The notes under the pieces: model-generated
The model's input: the letters and a program-made list of their open reading frames with translations, nothing else
Database searches by the model: none
What the model was told of the DNA's origin: nothing
Shown: positions 8,363 to 16,203 of the stretch, piece by piece
Position numbering within the stretch: position 1 is the first letter of the stretch
Layout of the letters: each line of letters starts with the position of its first letter
NCBI GenBank assembly: GCA_964497615.1
Contig: CAZCEC010000014.1
Span: forward strand, 45,800-109,799
DNA: 64,000 bases
Origin: CAZCEC01 sp964497615
GTDB lineage: Bacteria > Chloroflexota > Anaerolineae > Anaerolineales > UBA6663
Direction of reading: 5' to 3'
Position numbers and translations under genes: made by a program

Positions 8363-8665
8363 ATGAGCAAGACGCGCAGTTGGGCGTTGGCGGTCGTCGC
8401 CGGGGTGCTGGTGGTGTGCATTCTGTCGTGCGTGGTGTGCGTGGCCGCCCAGCCGGTGATGCTGGATTGGCCGATGGGGTTTGGCTATGTGATGTCGGTG
8501 TGCTTCGTGCTGCGCGGACCGCCCCGGGCCCAGGTGGGTGTCGAGTGGGTGTCGCCCTTTATCAGCAGCGCGCTGCCGCCGTTTGGGGGGCCGGCCTCCG
8601 GCTGTTACATGGTCCCGTGGCTGCCCCTGCTCCCGCCGCGCGGCGCCATCCTGTTTCCCCCGTAA
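8363..8665 (+). CDS. Small putative exported or membrane protein
   Basis: 100 residues starting with a basic tip and one strong hydrophobic segment (about 6-30), then a Pro/Gly-rich tail. It could be a signal-anchored peptide. I recognise no family, there is no clear ribosome site, and an overlapping frame is equally open, so coding status is uncertain. It stands alone between a heptad repeat and a convergent small ORF on the other strand. Confidence 0.4.
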   Translation: MSKTRSWALAVVAGVLVVCILSCVVCVAAQPVMLDWPMGFGYVMSVCFVLRGPPRAQVGVEWVSPFISSALPPFGGPASGCYMVPWLPLLPPRGAILFPP

Positions 8666-8670
8666 GGGGG
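8657..8670. terminator. Short GC hairpin between convergent small ORFs
   Basis: A 5-bp stem CCCCC/GGGGG with loop GTAA contains the stop codon of the upstream ORF and lies 5 bases from the stop of the minus-strand ORF. There is no T-run on either side, so terminator function is only suggested by position. Confidence 0.25.
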
Positions 8671-8675
8671 TGAGG

Positions 8676-8789
8676 CTACATCTGTTCAGCCTCGCGGTTG
8701 AACCGGGCGGCCGCGGCGCACACCGAAAGGCACGCCACGCCGCTCACCACCGCCCACACCGCCGCCAGCAACAGGATCAAGTACAACAT
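8676..8789 (-). CDS. 37-residue single-span membrane peptide
   Basis: Reading the minus strand from ATG at 8789, a 37-residue peptide has one hydrophobic helix (about 2-26) and a charged C-terminus (RFNREAEQM). GTGGAG lies about 8 bases before the start. The shape matches the small membrane proteins that are commonly missed in annotation. A longer in-frame reading from 8894 is possible but adds polar, unlikely sequence. It is divergent from the AOR gene and shares the 178-base intergenic region with that gene's promoter. Confidence 0.45.
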   Translation of the reverse strand: MLYLILLLAAVWAVVSGVACLSVCAAAARFNREAEQM

Positions 8790-8888
8790 AGACGAGTCTC
8801 CACTTCGTTCTGCGTTTTGGCTTGCTCCTGTAAGTACCATATCCGGTTCAACTGCCAGCGGCAATGTGCAATAGGTCACTGGGAAGTT

Positions 8889-8900
8889 GGTCATATGACC
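8889..8900. promoter_or_regulatory. Perfect 12-bp palindrome beside the AOR promoter
   Basis: GGTCATATGACC is a perfect palindrome ending 5 bases before the -35 box of the AOR promoter, and a further GGTCA half-site sits at 8874-8878. The position suits an operator for a dimeric regulator; no regulator gene lies next to it in the window. Confidence 0.5.
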
Positions 8901-8905
8901 TCAAT

Positions 8906-8933
8906 TTGACATTGCCCCCGCTTCTACTAGAAT
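8906..8933 (+). promoter_or_regulatory. Sigma70-like promoter of the catabolic island
   Basis: A perfect TTGACA (8906-8911) and TAGAAT (8928-8933, 5 of 6 to consensus) are separated by 16 bases, 35 bases before the AOR start codon. It is the best promoter match in the window and is placed to transcribe the whole 8968-30355 gene run. Confidence 0.7.
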
Positions 8934-8967
8934 CGAAACACCCACGTTTTCCTCGGAGCGTTCGCGG

Positions 8968-10851
8968 ATGCCCAACGTTTACGCCGGAAAGATCCTTCGC
9001 ATTGACCTCACCACCCGCCAGACCAGCGTCCGGCCCATCGGCGAGGCCGAGGTGCGCGCCTTCCTCCTCGGCTCTGGCCTGGCCGCCAAAATCCTGGTCG
9101 AGGAATTTGGCGACCTGCTCGATCCGGCCATTGACCCCCTGGACCCCCGCAACCCCCTGATCGTCCTTAACGGCCTGCTCTCTGGCACCTTTGCCCCCAC
9201 CGGCTGCCGCTCGTCTTGGTGCGGGCGCTCGCCCCTCACCGGAATCTGGAACGATGCCAACCTGGGGGGCCACTGGGGCGCGGAATTGCGCTTCGCCGGC
9301 TGGGATGGCCTGATCCTCACCGGCGCCTGCGCGGCCCCAACCTATCTGTGGATCAACGGCGACGCGGTCGAGTTCCGCGATGCCGCCCATGTCTGGGGCC
9401 AGGACCAGTTCGATACGCACGATCAACTGCTCGCCGAGACCGATCCCAAGGCGCGCTGCGCCTCCATTGGGCAGGCGGGCGAAAACCTGGTGAAGATCGC
9501 CGGCATCGCCACTGGCGGGCGCACCCACTCGCGCCTGGCGGCGCGCGGCGGCATGGGCGCGCTGATGGGCAGCAAGCGCCTGAAGGCCATCGTGGTGCGC
9601 GGGCGCGAAAAGCCGCAGTACGCCGACCAGAAGGGCTTCCACGCGCACGTCAAGGCCAGCAATCACTACATCATGGACCATGGCGCGGCCGAAGCCCTGC
9701 ACCTCGTCGGCACGGCTGGCGGCCACCCCACCACCGACAAGTTCGGCGACAACGCCATCCGCAATTGGCGCGGCGGCAATTGGTTCGACGGCACGGTCAA
9801 GACCTCCGGCAAGGCCATCGCCGAGACCATCTTCACCAAGCACACCTTCTGCTTCGCCTGCCCCATTGGCTGTGGCAAGGCAGTCGAGGTCAAGGAAGGC
9901 CCTTACGCGGGTGTGGCCGGCGAAGGGCCAGAGTACGAGACCCTGTGCGGTTTCGGCTCCAACCTCCAGTGCGACGACCTCAACGCCATCGCCCGCATGA
10001 ACGACCTGTGCAACCGCTACACCCTGGACACGATCTCGACCAGCAGCGTGCTGGCCTTTGCCTTTGAGTGCTTCGAGAAAGGCATCGTCACTACCGCCGA
10101 CACCGGCGGCCTGGCCCTCAACTGGGGCGACGCCGAGGCCATCATCGCCATGATCCACGCTATCGCCCTTCGGCAGCATCTGGGCGACCTGCTGGCCGAG
10201 GGCACGCGCGCCGCCGCCGCCCGGCTGGGGCAGGGGAGCGACAAGTTCGCCATGCACGTCAAGGGGCTGGAGATGCCCTACCACGACCCGCGCGGCTTTG
10301 TGAGCATGGCCGCCAACTACGCCACCGCCAGCCGCGGCGCCTGCCACCTGGAGGCCATCTCTTACTGGCGCGGCGTGGGCCTGGAATGGCCCGGCTGGCA
10401 GGAGGGCGAGCCGGAGGCCTGGATCGAACGCAAGCGCTTCGATTCCACCGTCGGCGCGCAGGTGGCGGTGGATTTTCAGAACTACATGAGCATCTATAAC
10501 CCCGGCGGCCTGTGCAAGTTCATCACCAAGGGCTCGTACACTCCGGCCCAAACGGTCGAGTTATTCAACCGCGCGATGGGCTGGCAGTGGACGGCGCAAG
10601 ACCTGCTCGATACCGGCGCCCGCATCTTCAACTACAAGCGCCTCATCAACGTCCGCCTGGGCGTCACCGCCGCCGACGACCGGCTGCCGCACCGCCTGGA
10701 GCACGAGCCCCGGCCCACCGGCACCGCGGCCGGCGTGCTGCCCGACATGCCCCTGATGATGCGCGACTATTACCGGCTGCGCGGCTGGGATGAGAACGGT
10801 GTCCCCACCGCCGCCGCCCTGCTGCCAGAGCCGGCGCCCGCTGGCGGATGA
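8968..10851 (+). CDS. Aldehyde:ferredoxin oxidoreductase (AOR) family enzyme
   Basis: 627 residues, the normal AOR length. These enzymes hold a tungsten- or molybdenum-bispyranopterin and one 4Fe-4S cluster and usually oxidise aldehydes to acids with ferredoxin. The N-terminal domain starts YAGKILRIDLTT. The cluster motif CxxCxxxC is at Cys295, Cys298 and Cys302, with a fourth Cys in GGLCKF near the C-terminus. RGGMGALMGSKRLKAIVV and EGPEYETLC are family hallmarks. It has no partner ferredoxin-like subunit next to it. As first gene of the catabolic island it may oxidise an aldehyde made by the aminotransferase at the far end; this is inference. Ribosome site GGAG is at 8955-8958. Confidence 0.9.
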   Translation: MPNVYAGKILRIDLTTRQTSVRPIGEAEVRAFLLGSGLAAKILVEEFGDLLDPAIDPLDPRNPLIVLNGLLSGTFAPTGCRSSWCGRSPLTGIWNDANLGGHWGAELRFAGWDGLILTGACAAPTYLWINGDAVEFRDAAHVWGQDQFDTHDQLLAETDPKARCASIGQAGENLVKIAGIATGGRTHSRLAARGGMGALMGSKRLKAIVVRGREKPQYADQKGFHAHVKASNHYIMDHGAAEALHLVGTAGGHPTTDKFGDNAIRNWRGGNWFDGTVKTSGKAIAETIFTKHTFCFACPIGCGKAVEVKEGPYAGVAGEGPEYETLCGFGSNLQCDDLNAIARMNDLCNRYTLDTISTSSVLAFAFECFEKGIVTTADTGGLALNWGDAEAIIAMIHAIALRQHLGDLLAEGTRAAAARLGQGSDKFAMHVKGLEMPYHDPRGFVSMAANYATASRGACHLEAISYWRGVGLEWPGWQEGEPEAWIERKRFDSTVGAQVAVDFQNYMSIYNPGGLCKFITKGSYTPAQTVELFNRAMGWQWTAQDLLDTGARIFNYKRLINVRLGVTAADDRLPHRLEHEPRPTGTAAGVLPDMPLMMRDYYRLRGWDENGVPTAAALLPEPAPAGG

Positions 10852-10890
10852 TGCTGACCAGATCGGCCTTGAGGGGCCGGCGCAATCCCG

Positions 10891-12186
10891 ATGGCTGAGA
10901 TGACGCACCCCGCTCCGCAAAAAGTGTCCTCACCGGCCGCCACTCCCGCGGCGGGCCTGAGCGTGGCCCGCTGGGTGCCCGCCGCGCTGGCCGCCGCCAT
11001 GCTCCTCGTCGCGGTGTTCCTCGGCTGGTCTTTCTACTCAGCGCCGCTGGATCACCCTGGCCTGGTCGAATCGACTCCCGGCCAACTGGCGCTGTGGCTG
11101 GCGGGCCGCGCCGATGCGCCGCCGGAGGCGCAATTGGCGCAGGCGCGCTGGGTGCTGGTGGGGCTGGCCAGCGGCGCGGCGCTGCTCTCGGTCAGTGCCC
11201 TCCTCAGCCTGTGGCGGTGGCCGGTGCACGCGCGTGGCAGTCTGTTCTGGGCCATGCTGTGCTATGTTGGCTTGCTGGTCACCGTGCCCACGGAGGCTGG
11301 CGCGTGGTACTGGCTGGTGCTGGCCGGGCTGGCGCTCGTGTTGGCGGTGCTCTTTGTCGCGCAGGGCCGGGTGTCGAATGCCATGGGCACCGCCATCGTG
11401 GTCGCGGCCCTGCTGCTGTTCTGGGAACTGTATATTGCCCTGGGGCAGGCCACTGGCGGCGCGCTGCCCCTCACCGACTTCCCGTGGAAGATGCCGCATT
11501 GGCAGGCCATCGTGGAGGAATTGCTCCAGCCGGCCCGCCGCAACGGCCCCGACCTGCTGGTGGCCATCCTGGGCGAGGCCGCCTTCGTCACCTGGCGCGA
11601 GGCCTTCACCGGCTTCGTGGCAGGGAGTCTGCTGGGCTTCATCCTGGGGACCCTCTTTGCCCACTCGCGCTTGCTCGAACGGGCGCTGCTCCCCTACGCC
11701 GTCGCCTCCCAGACCGTGCCCATCCTGGCCCTCGCCCCGATGATCGTGACCGCCCTGGGCGCGGGCTGGGTGCCGGTGGCCGTCATCTCCGCCTATCTCA
11801 CCTTCTTTCCGGTGACCATCAACACCCTGCGCGGCCTGCTCTCGCCGCCGGCCACGGCCGTGGAGTTGATGCGCTCCTATGCGGCCCCGCGCTGGGCGGT
11901 GCTGTGGAAGCTGCGCGTGCCCGCCGCCGTGCCCTACATCTTCACCGCGCTCAAGGTCTCGGCCACCGGCAGTGTGGTGGGCGCCATCGTGGGCGAACTG
12001 CCTTCCAGCCGGTCCGATGGTCTGGCCGCTGCCATCCTGCGCGCCAGCGGCAACTATGCCGCCCAGCCCGAAAAGTTGTGGGCCACGATTCTCATGGCCT
12101 CGCTCGTGGGCATCCTGTTCTTCGCCGCAGTGTCGCTGGTCGAGCGCCTGGTGGTGCGGCGCGGCCCCGCCGCCCAGGCCGAATAG
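10891..12186 (+). CDS. ABC importer permease with extra N-terminal membrane domain
   Basis: 431 residues, clearly longer than the usual 250-270. The C-terminal 250 residues are a normal SsuC/RibX/ThiX-type permease domain with the EAA-type cytoplasmic loop (MRSYAAPRWAVLWKLRVPAA). The first about 175 residues add four or five membrane segments of unknown role. It pairs with the ATPase at 12252 and the second permease at 13158, so the importer probably has two unlike permeases, as in riboflavin- or pyrimidine-precursor transporters of the same family. The start is uncertain: ATG 10891 has no strong ribosome site. Confidence 0.85.
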   Translation: MAEMTHPAPQKVSSPAATPAAGLSVARWVPAALAAAMLLVAVFLGWSFYSAPLDHPGLVESTPGQLALWLAGRADAPPEAQLAQARWVLVGLASGAALLSVSALLSLWRWPVHARGSLFWAMLCYVGLLVTVPTEAGAWYWLVLAGLALVLAVLFVAQGRVSNAMGTAIVVAALLLFWELYIALGQATGGALPLTDFPWKMPHWQAIVEELLQPARRNGPDLLVAILGEAAFVTWREAFTGFVAGSLLGFILGTLFAHSRLLERALLPYAVASQTVPILALAPMIVTALGAGWVPVAVISAYLTFFPVTINTLRGLLSPPATAVELMRSYAAPRWAVLWKLRVPAAVPYIFTALKVSATGSVVGAIVGELPSSRSDGLAAAILRASGNYAAQPEKLWATILMASLVGILFFAAVSLVERLVVRRGPAAQAE

Positions 12187-12193
12187 GCCCGCC

Positions 12194-12220
12194 GGTAGAG
12201 ACGGCGCGGCGCGCCGTCTC
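12194..12220. repeat. GTAGAGACGG palindromic repeat, copy 1
   Basis: GGTAGAGACGGCGC leads into loop GGC and the arm GCGCCGTCTC, giving a perfect 10-bp stem (12198-12207 with 12211-12220). It follows the permease stop by 7 bases. The left part matches the copy at 26358, but the outer TACC of the right arm is missing here. It may fold in mRNA and protect or separate the operon segments. Confidence 0.8.
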
Positions 12221-12251
12221 GGGGGCCGTGTGGCACAGTTGAGGAGATTGA

Positions 12252-13067
12252 GTGACCGACGTTCGCAAACCCTCGCAAGTGGAAACAGTCCTGGCCGCGC
12301 CCGCCGTCTCAGCGCGCGGGGTCACCAAGTCCTTCGAGACCGGCGGCAAGAGCATGGTCGCCTTGCAGGACATCAACCTGGAGATCAAGGCCAATGAGTT
12401 TGTGTCCCTCATCGGCCCCTCCGGCTGCGGCAAGTCCACCCTGCTGCGGCTGATCGCGGACCTGCTGGCCCCCACCACCGGCGAATTGCTGGTCAATGGT
12501 AAGCCGCCCAGCCAGGCGCGCCTCGACCGGGACTATGGCTTTGTGTTCCAGGCCGCTACCCTGTATGAATGGCGCACCGTCAGCCGCAACGTGCAATTGC
12601 CCCTGGAGGTGATGGGCTACGCGGCCCGCCAGCGCGCCGAGCGCGCCCTGGCCATGCTCAAACTGGTAGAATTGGAGCAGTTCGCGCGCCACTACCCCTG
12701 GCAGCTTTCGGGCGGGATGCAGCAGCGTGTGGCCATCGCCCGCGCCCTGGCCTTCGAGCCGGCCCTGCTGCTGATGGATGAGCCTTTCGGCGCGCTGGAC
12801 GAGTTCACCCGCGAGCGCATGAACATGGAGCTGCTCAAGATCTGGAGCAAGGCCGGCGGCACGATCATCTTCGTCACCCACAGCATCGCCGAGGCGGTCT
12901 TCCTCTCCAATCGGGTGGTGGTCATGTCGGCCCGCCCCGGCCGTATCACCAAGGTCGTCACCGTGGACCTGCCCCATCCGCGCACCTTCGAGACGCGCGA
13001 GGACCCGCGTTTCTTTGCCGCCGTCACCGAGGTGCGTGAGAGCTTGCGCGAGGCCTATGGCGCTTAA
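12252..13067 (+). CDS. ABC importer ATPase (SsuB/TauB/ThiZ type)
   Basis: 271 residues. Walker A GPSGCGKST (from residue 55), Q-loop FVFQ, signature LSGGMQQR, Walker B ALLLMDEPFGALD and switch His in FVTHSIAEA are all present, so it should be active. The GTG start at 12252 has GAGGAG five bases upstream. It energises the two permeases on either side and the lipoprotein at 14069. Members of this class import sulfonates, nitrate, thiamine or riboflavin precursors; the neighbours here point to a nitrogen heterocycle or ureide. Confidence 0.93.
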   Translation: MTDVRKPSQVETVLAAPAVSARGVTKSFETGGKSMVALQDINLEIKANEFVSLIGPSGCGKSTLLRLIADLLAPTTGELLVNGKPPSQARLDRDYGFVFQAATLYEWRTVSRNVQLPLEVMGYAARQRAERALAMLKLVELEQFARHYPWQLSGGMQQRVAIARALAFEPALLLMDEPFGALDEFTRERMNMELLKIWSKAGGTIIFVTHSIAEAVFLSNRVVVMSARPGRITKVVTVDLPHPRTFETREDPRFFAAVTEVRESLREAYGA

Positions 13068-13079
13068 CCCTCCCGTCGG

Positions 13080-13133
13080 GGCGGCTTTAGTCGCTTCCCC
13101 CCTGCGCAATGTGGCCCGGCGACTGAAGTCGCC
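13080..13133. repeat. Inverted pair of GCGACT-type palindromes
   Basis: Left arm GGCGGCTTTAGTCGC (13080-13094) and right arm GCGACTGAAGTCGCC (13119-13133) pair over 15 positions with two G-T wobbles. The right arm is itself a small palindrome (GCGACT-GA-AGTCGC). It fills the gap between the ATPase and second permease genes and looks like a REP-type intergenic element. Confidence 0.75.
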
Positions 13134-13157
13134 ACTACAGCAACCCGGAGGCGCACA

Positions 13158-13979
13158 GTGAGCGCTTCCGACGCCGTCTCCTCCCGCGCTCGCGGCACAC
13201 TAGACCGCATCGCCTACTACATCCCCACCGTGCTGGTGGCGCTGCTGCTGCTGGCCGCCTGGGAGGTGGCTGTGCGCGTCTTCGGGATTCGGGAGTTCCT
13301 GCTGCCCCGGCCGACCAGCATCGTCGAGGCCTTCGTGGACCAATGGCCGATTCTCGCCAGCCGGGCGTTCAGCACCCTGCGCAGCGCGGCGGGCGGCTTT
13401 CTCATCGGCAGCCTCAGTGGGCTGCTGGTGGCGCTGGTGACGGCGCGCTGGGTGATGCTGCGCCAGGCGCTGATGCCCTTCGCCATTGCCGCGAATTCGG
13501 TGCCCATCGTGGCCTTCTCGCCCATCCTGTTCAACTGGTTTGGCCAGAGCAACCCCCTGTCGTGGATGACCATCGTGGCCGTCATCGTTTTCTTCCCGGT
13601 GATGATCAACACCGTGCGCGGGCTGACCCTGGTGGACGCCAACGCGCTGGAATTGATGCGCTCGTATGCCGCCAGCGACTTCAAGATTCTGTTCGCGCTG
13701 CGCATCCCCAACGCCCTGCCGTTCGTCTTCAGTGCCCTGCGCGTCGCCACCGTCCTCAGCATGATCGGCGCGGTGGTGGCCGATTTCTTTGGCGTGGACC
13801 GGCTGACCGTCGGCAAGTACATCACGCAGGAATCCGCCAGTTTCCGGTTCGCCAACACCTGGGCCGCCATCCTTTTGGTGAGCGTGGTGGGCCTGGTGTT
13901 CTATTGGGTGGTGGCATTGGTTGAGCGCGTAGTCATGCCCTGGCACGTCTCGGTTCGGGCCCCCGACAGCGCGCCCTGA
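13158..13979 (+). CDS. ABC importer permease, second subunit
   Basis: 273 residues, the standard size for this family, with about six membrane segments. The EAA loop is MRSYAASDFKILFALRIPNALPFVFSALRVA, close to that of the first permease, so the two are paralogues. The GTG start at 13158 is supported by GGAGGC ten bases before it. It forms the heterodimeric membrane channel with the permease at 10891. Confidence 0.9.
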   Translation: MSASDAVSSRARGTLDRIAYYIPTVLVALLLLAAWEVAVRVFGIREFLLPRPTSIVEAFVDQWPILASRAFSTLRSAAGGFLIGSLSGLLVALVTARWVMLRQALMPFAIAANSVPIVAFSPILFNWFGQSNPLSWMTIVAVIVFFPVMINTVRGLTLVDANALELMRSYAASDFKILFALRIPNALPFVFSALRVATVLSMIGAVVADFFGVDRLTVGKYITQESASFRFANTWAAILLVSVVGLVFYWVVALVERVVMPWHVSVRAPDSAP

Positions 13980-14068
13980 GCAAAGGAGGCCGTGCCCTTC
14001 GTCAAATCGCCCGATTCGCTGTATCCTGCTGTTGTACCCAACCAATTCCGTCGATGGAGGAGACCTGT

Positions 14069-15241
14069 ATGAATCGCCCGCTTCGCAAGTTTCTAACGTT
14101 TTTGATGTTGATGGCCGTGATCGTGGTCGCCTGCGCCAGCCCCGCGCCGCAGGTCAGCCCCACCAGCACCAGCGCCCCCCAGGCCCAGCCCACGCAGGCG
14201 CCCGCCCAGCCCACGGCCCAGCCGCCCGCCGAGATGGTGCCGGTCCGGCTCCAGCTTCAGTGGGTGGCCCAATCCCAGTTTGCCGGCTACTACGCTGCGC
14301 TGGCCGAAGGCTACTATGAAGCCGAGGGCCTGGACGTGACCATCCTGGAAGGCGCGCCCGAGATCGTGCCCCAGCAGGTGTGCGCCAATGGCGGCGCCGA
14401 GTTCTGCCTGGCCTGGGTTCCCAAGGCGCTCCAGTCGCGCGAGCAGGGCGCCGACTTGGTGAATATCAGCCAGGTCTACCAGCGTTCCGGCACGCTGTCG
14501 GTGTCGTTCGTCGAGAAGGGCATCAATGGTGTGGCCGACCTGCGCGGCAAGCGCGTGGGCGTGTGGGACTTCGGCAATGAGCACGAGGTGTTTGCCGCCT
14601 TGCGTGCCGAGGGGATCGACCCCGAGAACCCCGACGACGGCACCATCAAGATTCAGCCGTTCGACATGACCCTGCTGCTGAGCGACGAAATCGACGCCGC
14701 CGAGGCCATGACCTACAACGAGTACGCCCAGGTTCTGGAGCAGATCAACCCCGCCACCGGCGAGCTGTACCAGCCGGAAGACCTGAACGTCATCGACTAC
14801 AATGAAGTCGGCACGGCCATGCTGCAGGACGCGGTGTGGACCACCGAGAGCTGGCTGAGCCAGGCCGGCAACGAAGATGTGGCCGTGCGCTTCCTGCGCG
14901 CCACCTATCGCGGCTGGATGTTCTGCCGCGATAACTTCGATGCCTGCGTGCAGCACGTGCTCGATGCCGGCCCCACCCTCGGCGAGAGCCACATGCGCTG
15001 GCAGTTGAACGAAGTCAACAAGCTCATCTGGCCGTCGCCTCTGGGCATCGGCACGATGGACCCGGCCCTCTACCAGCAGACCGTGGATGTCTCGCTGGAG
15101 GGCGCCGTGCTCACCGCCGCGCCCGACTCCGGCGCCTACCGCACCGACCTGGCCGCGCAGGCCCTGGCCGGCGTCGAGGGCGACACCACCGGCGCCGGCT
15201 TCACGCCGATCACCGTCGAGCTGAACGAAGGCGGCGACTAG
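14069..15241 (+). CDS. NMT1/THI5-like substrate-binding lipoprotein
   Basis: 390 residues with a lipoprotein signal (FLMLMAVIVVACAS, lipid Cys22) and a Pro/Gln/Ser/Thr-rich tether (about 24-58). The NMT1/THI5 fold begins QLQWVAQSQFAGYYAALAEGYYEAEGL, the family's hallmark. Such proteins bind pyrimidine, riboflavin-precursor or other ring compounds. An unusual feature is four or more Cys residues in the mature part (for example in CANGGAEFC and CRDNFDAC) that could form disulfides outside the cell. The start at 14069 rather than 14054 is set by GGAGGAG at 14057-14063. It completes the importer. Confidence 0.9.
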   Translation: MNRPLRKFLTFLMLMAVIVVACASPAPQVSPTSTSAPQAQPTQAPAQPTAQPPAEMVPVRLQLQWVAQSQFAGYYAALAEGYYEAEGLDVTILEGAPEIVPQQVCANGGAEFCLAWVPKALQSREQGADLVNISQVYQRSGTLSVSFVEKGINGVADLRGKRVGVWDFGNEHEVFAALRAEGIDPENPDDGTIKIQPFDMTLLLSDEIDAAEAMTYNEYAQVLEQINPATGELYQPEDLNVIDYNEVGTAMLQDAVWTTESWLSQAGNEDVAVRFLRATYRGWMFCRDNFDACVQHVLDAGPTLGESHMRWQLNEVNKLIWPSPLGIGTMDPALYQQTVDVSLEGAVLTAAPDSGAYRTDLAAQALAGVEGDTTGAGFTPITVELNEGGD

Positions 15242-15257
15242 TTCCATTACCACCAAC

Positions 15258-15304
15258 CCCTCCCTGAGTCCTCCGGGCTGTGCAGCCGGGGGACTCCGGG
15301 AGGG
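15258..15304 (+). promoter_or_regulatory. Strong hairpin between importer and nitrilase genes
   Basis: CCCTCCCTGAGTCC... on the left pairs with ...GGACTCCGGGAGGG on the right in a stem of about 20 bp with a short loop around GTG. No T-run follows, so it is more likely an mRNA stabiliser or processing site that sets different expression of the lipoprotein and enzyme genes than a classic terminator. Confidence 0.55.
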
Positions 15305-15327
15305 ACGATCACCGCAGCGAGGTGCTC

Positions 15328-16197
15328 ATGCCCCGAACCGTCCGCGGCGCGCTCATCCAGGCCACCTGGACCGGCGACAAGCAATCCATGATTGATAAAC
15401 ACGTGGCCTATGCTGAGCAGGCCGCTGGCCTGGGCGCGCAGGTGATGTGCTTCCAGGAATTGTTCTATGGCCCGTACTTCTGCCAGGTGCAGGACCCGCA
15501 GTTCTATAGCTACACCGAGCGCATCCCCGACGGGCCAACGACCAGGCTGATGCAGGACCTGGCGCGCAAGTTGAAGCTGGTCCTGATCGTGCCCATGTAC
15601 GAGGAAGACCAGACGGGCGTGTACTACAACACCGCCGCCGTCATTGACGCCGACGGCACCTTTCTCGGCAAGTATCGGAAGACGCACATCCCCCAGGTGA
15701 ACGGCTTTTGGGAGAAGTTCTATTTCAAGCCCGGCAACCTGGGCTACCCGGTCTTCAACACCGCGGTGGGGCAGGTGGGCGTTTATATCTGCTACGATCG
15801 CCACTTCCCCGAGGGGCCGCGGATGCTGGGGCTGCACGGTGCGGAGATGATCTTCATCCCCTCCGCCACGTCGCGCGGCCTGTCCATGCACCTGTGGGAG
15901 ATCGAGCAGCGCGCCCACGCCATCTTCAATGGGGTCTTCGTGGGCACCATCAACCGCGTGGGCAAGGAAGCCGAGTTCGGCCCCAACGACTACTACGGCA
16001 CCACCTACTTCTGCGACCCGCGCGGCCAATACCTGCCCGACACGCAAAGCGGCGCGCTGAAGGCCAGCGACACCCAAGAGCAGATGATGGTGGCCGACAT
16101 GAACCTGGACCTGGTGCGCGAGGTGCGCAACACCTGGCAGTTCTACCGCGACCGCCGGCCCGAGATGTATGGCGACCTTACCAACCCGGCCGCCTGA
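15328..16197 (+). CDS. Nitrilase-family N-carbamoyl amidohydrolase (beta-ureidopropionase-like)
   Basis: 289 residues, cytosolic. The nitrilase triad is Glu44 (FQELFYGPYFC), Lys118 (YRKTHIP) and Cys155 (ICYDRHFPEG). The stretch RKTHIPQVNGFWEKFYFKPGN closely follows beta-ureidopropionases, which release the amine, CO2 and ammonia from N-carbamoyl-beta-alanine; N-carbamoylputrescine amidase is the close alternative. ATG 15328 is preferred over an upstream in-frame codon because that extension would translate through the hairpin. Its product would match the output of the dihydropyrimidinase at 27472, which supports a pyrimidine or hydantoin route. Confidence 0.85.
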   Translation: MPRTVRGALIQATWTGDKQSMIDKHVAYAEQAAGLGAQVMCFQELFYGPYFCQVQDPQFYSYTERIPDGPTTRLMQDLARKLKLVLIVPMYEEDQTGVYYNTAAVIDADGTFLGKYRKTHIPQVNGFWEKFYFKPGNLGYPVFNTAVGQVGVYICYDRHFPEGPRMLGLHGAEMIFIPSATSRGLSMHLWEIEQRAHAIFNGVFVGTINRVGKEAEFGPNDYYGTTYFCDPRGQYLPDTQSGALKASDTQEQMMVADMNLDLVREVRNTWQFYRDRRPEMYGDLTNPAA

Positions 16198-16203
16198 CGG
16201 GAT

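Noticed and set aside
8848..10551. Minus-strand open frame of 567 codons opposite the AOR gene
   Set aside because: Shadow caused by GC-rich codon bias; the AOR frame has all family motifs.
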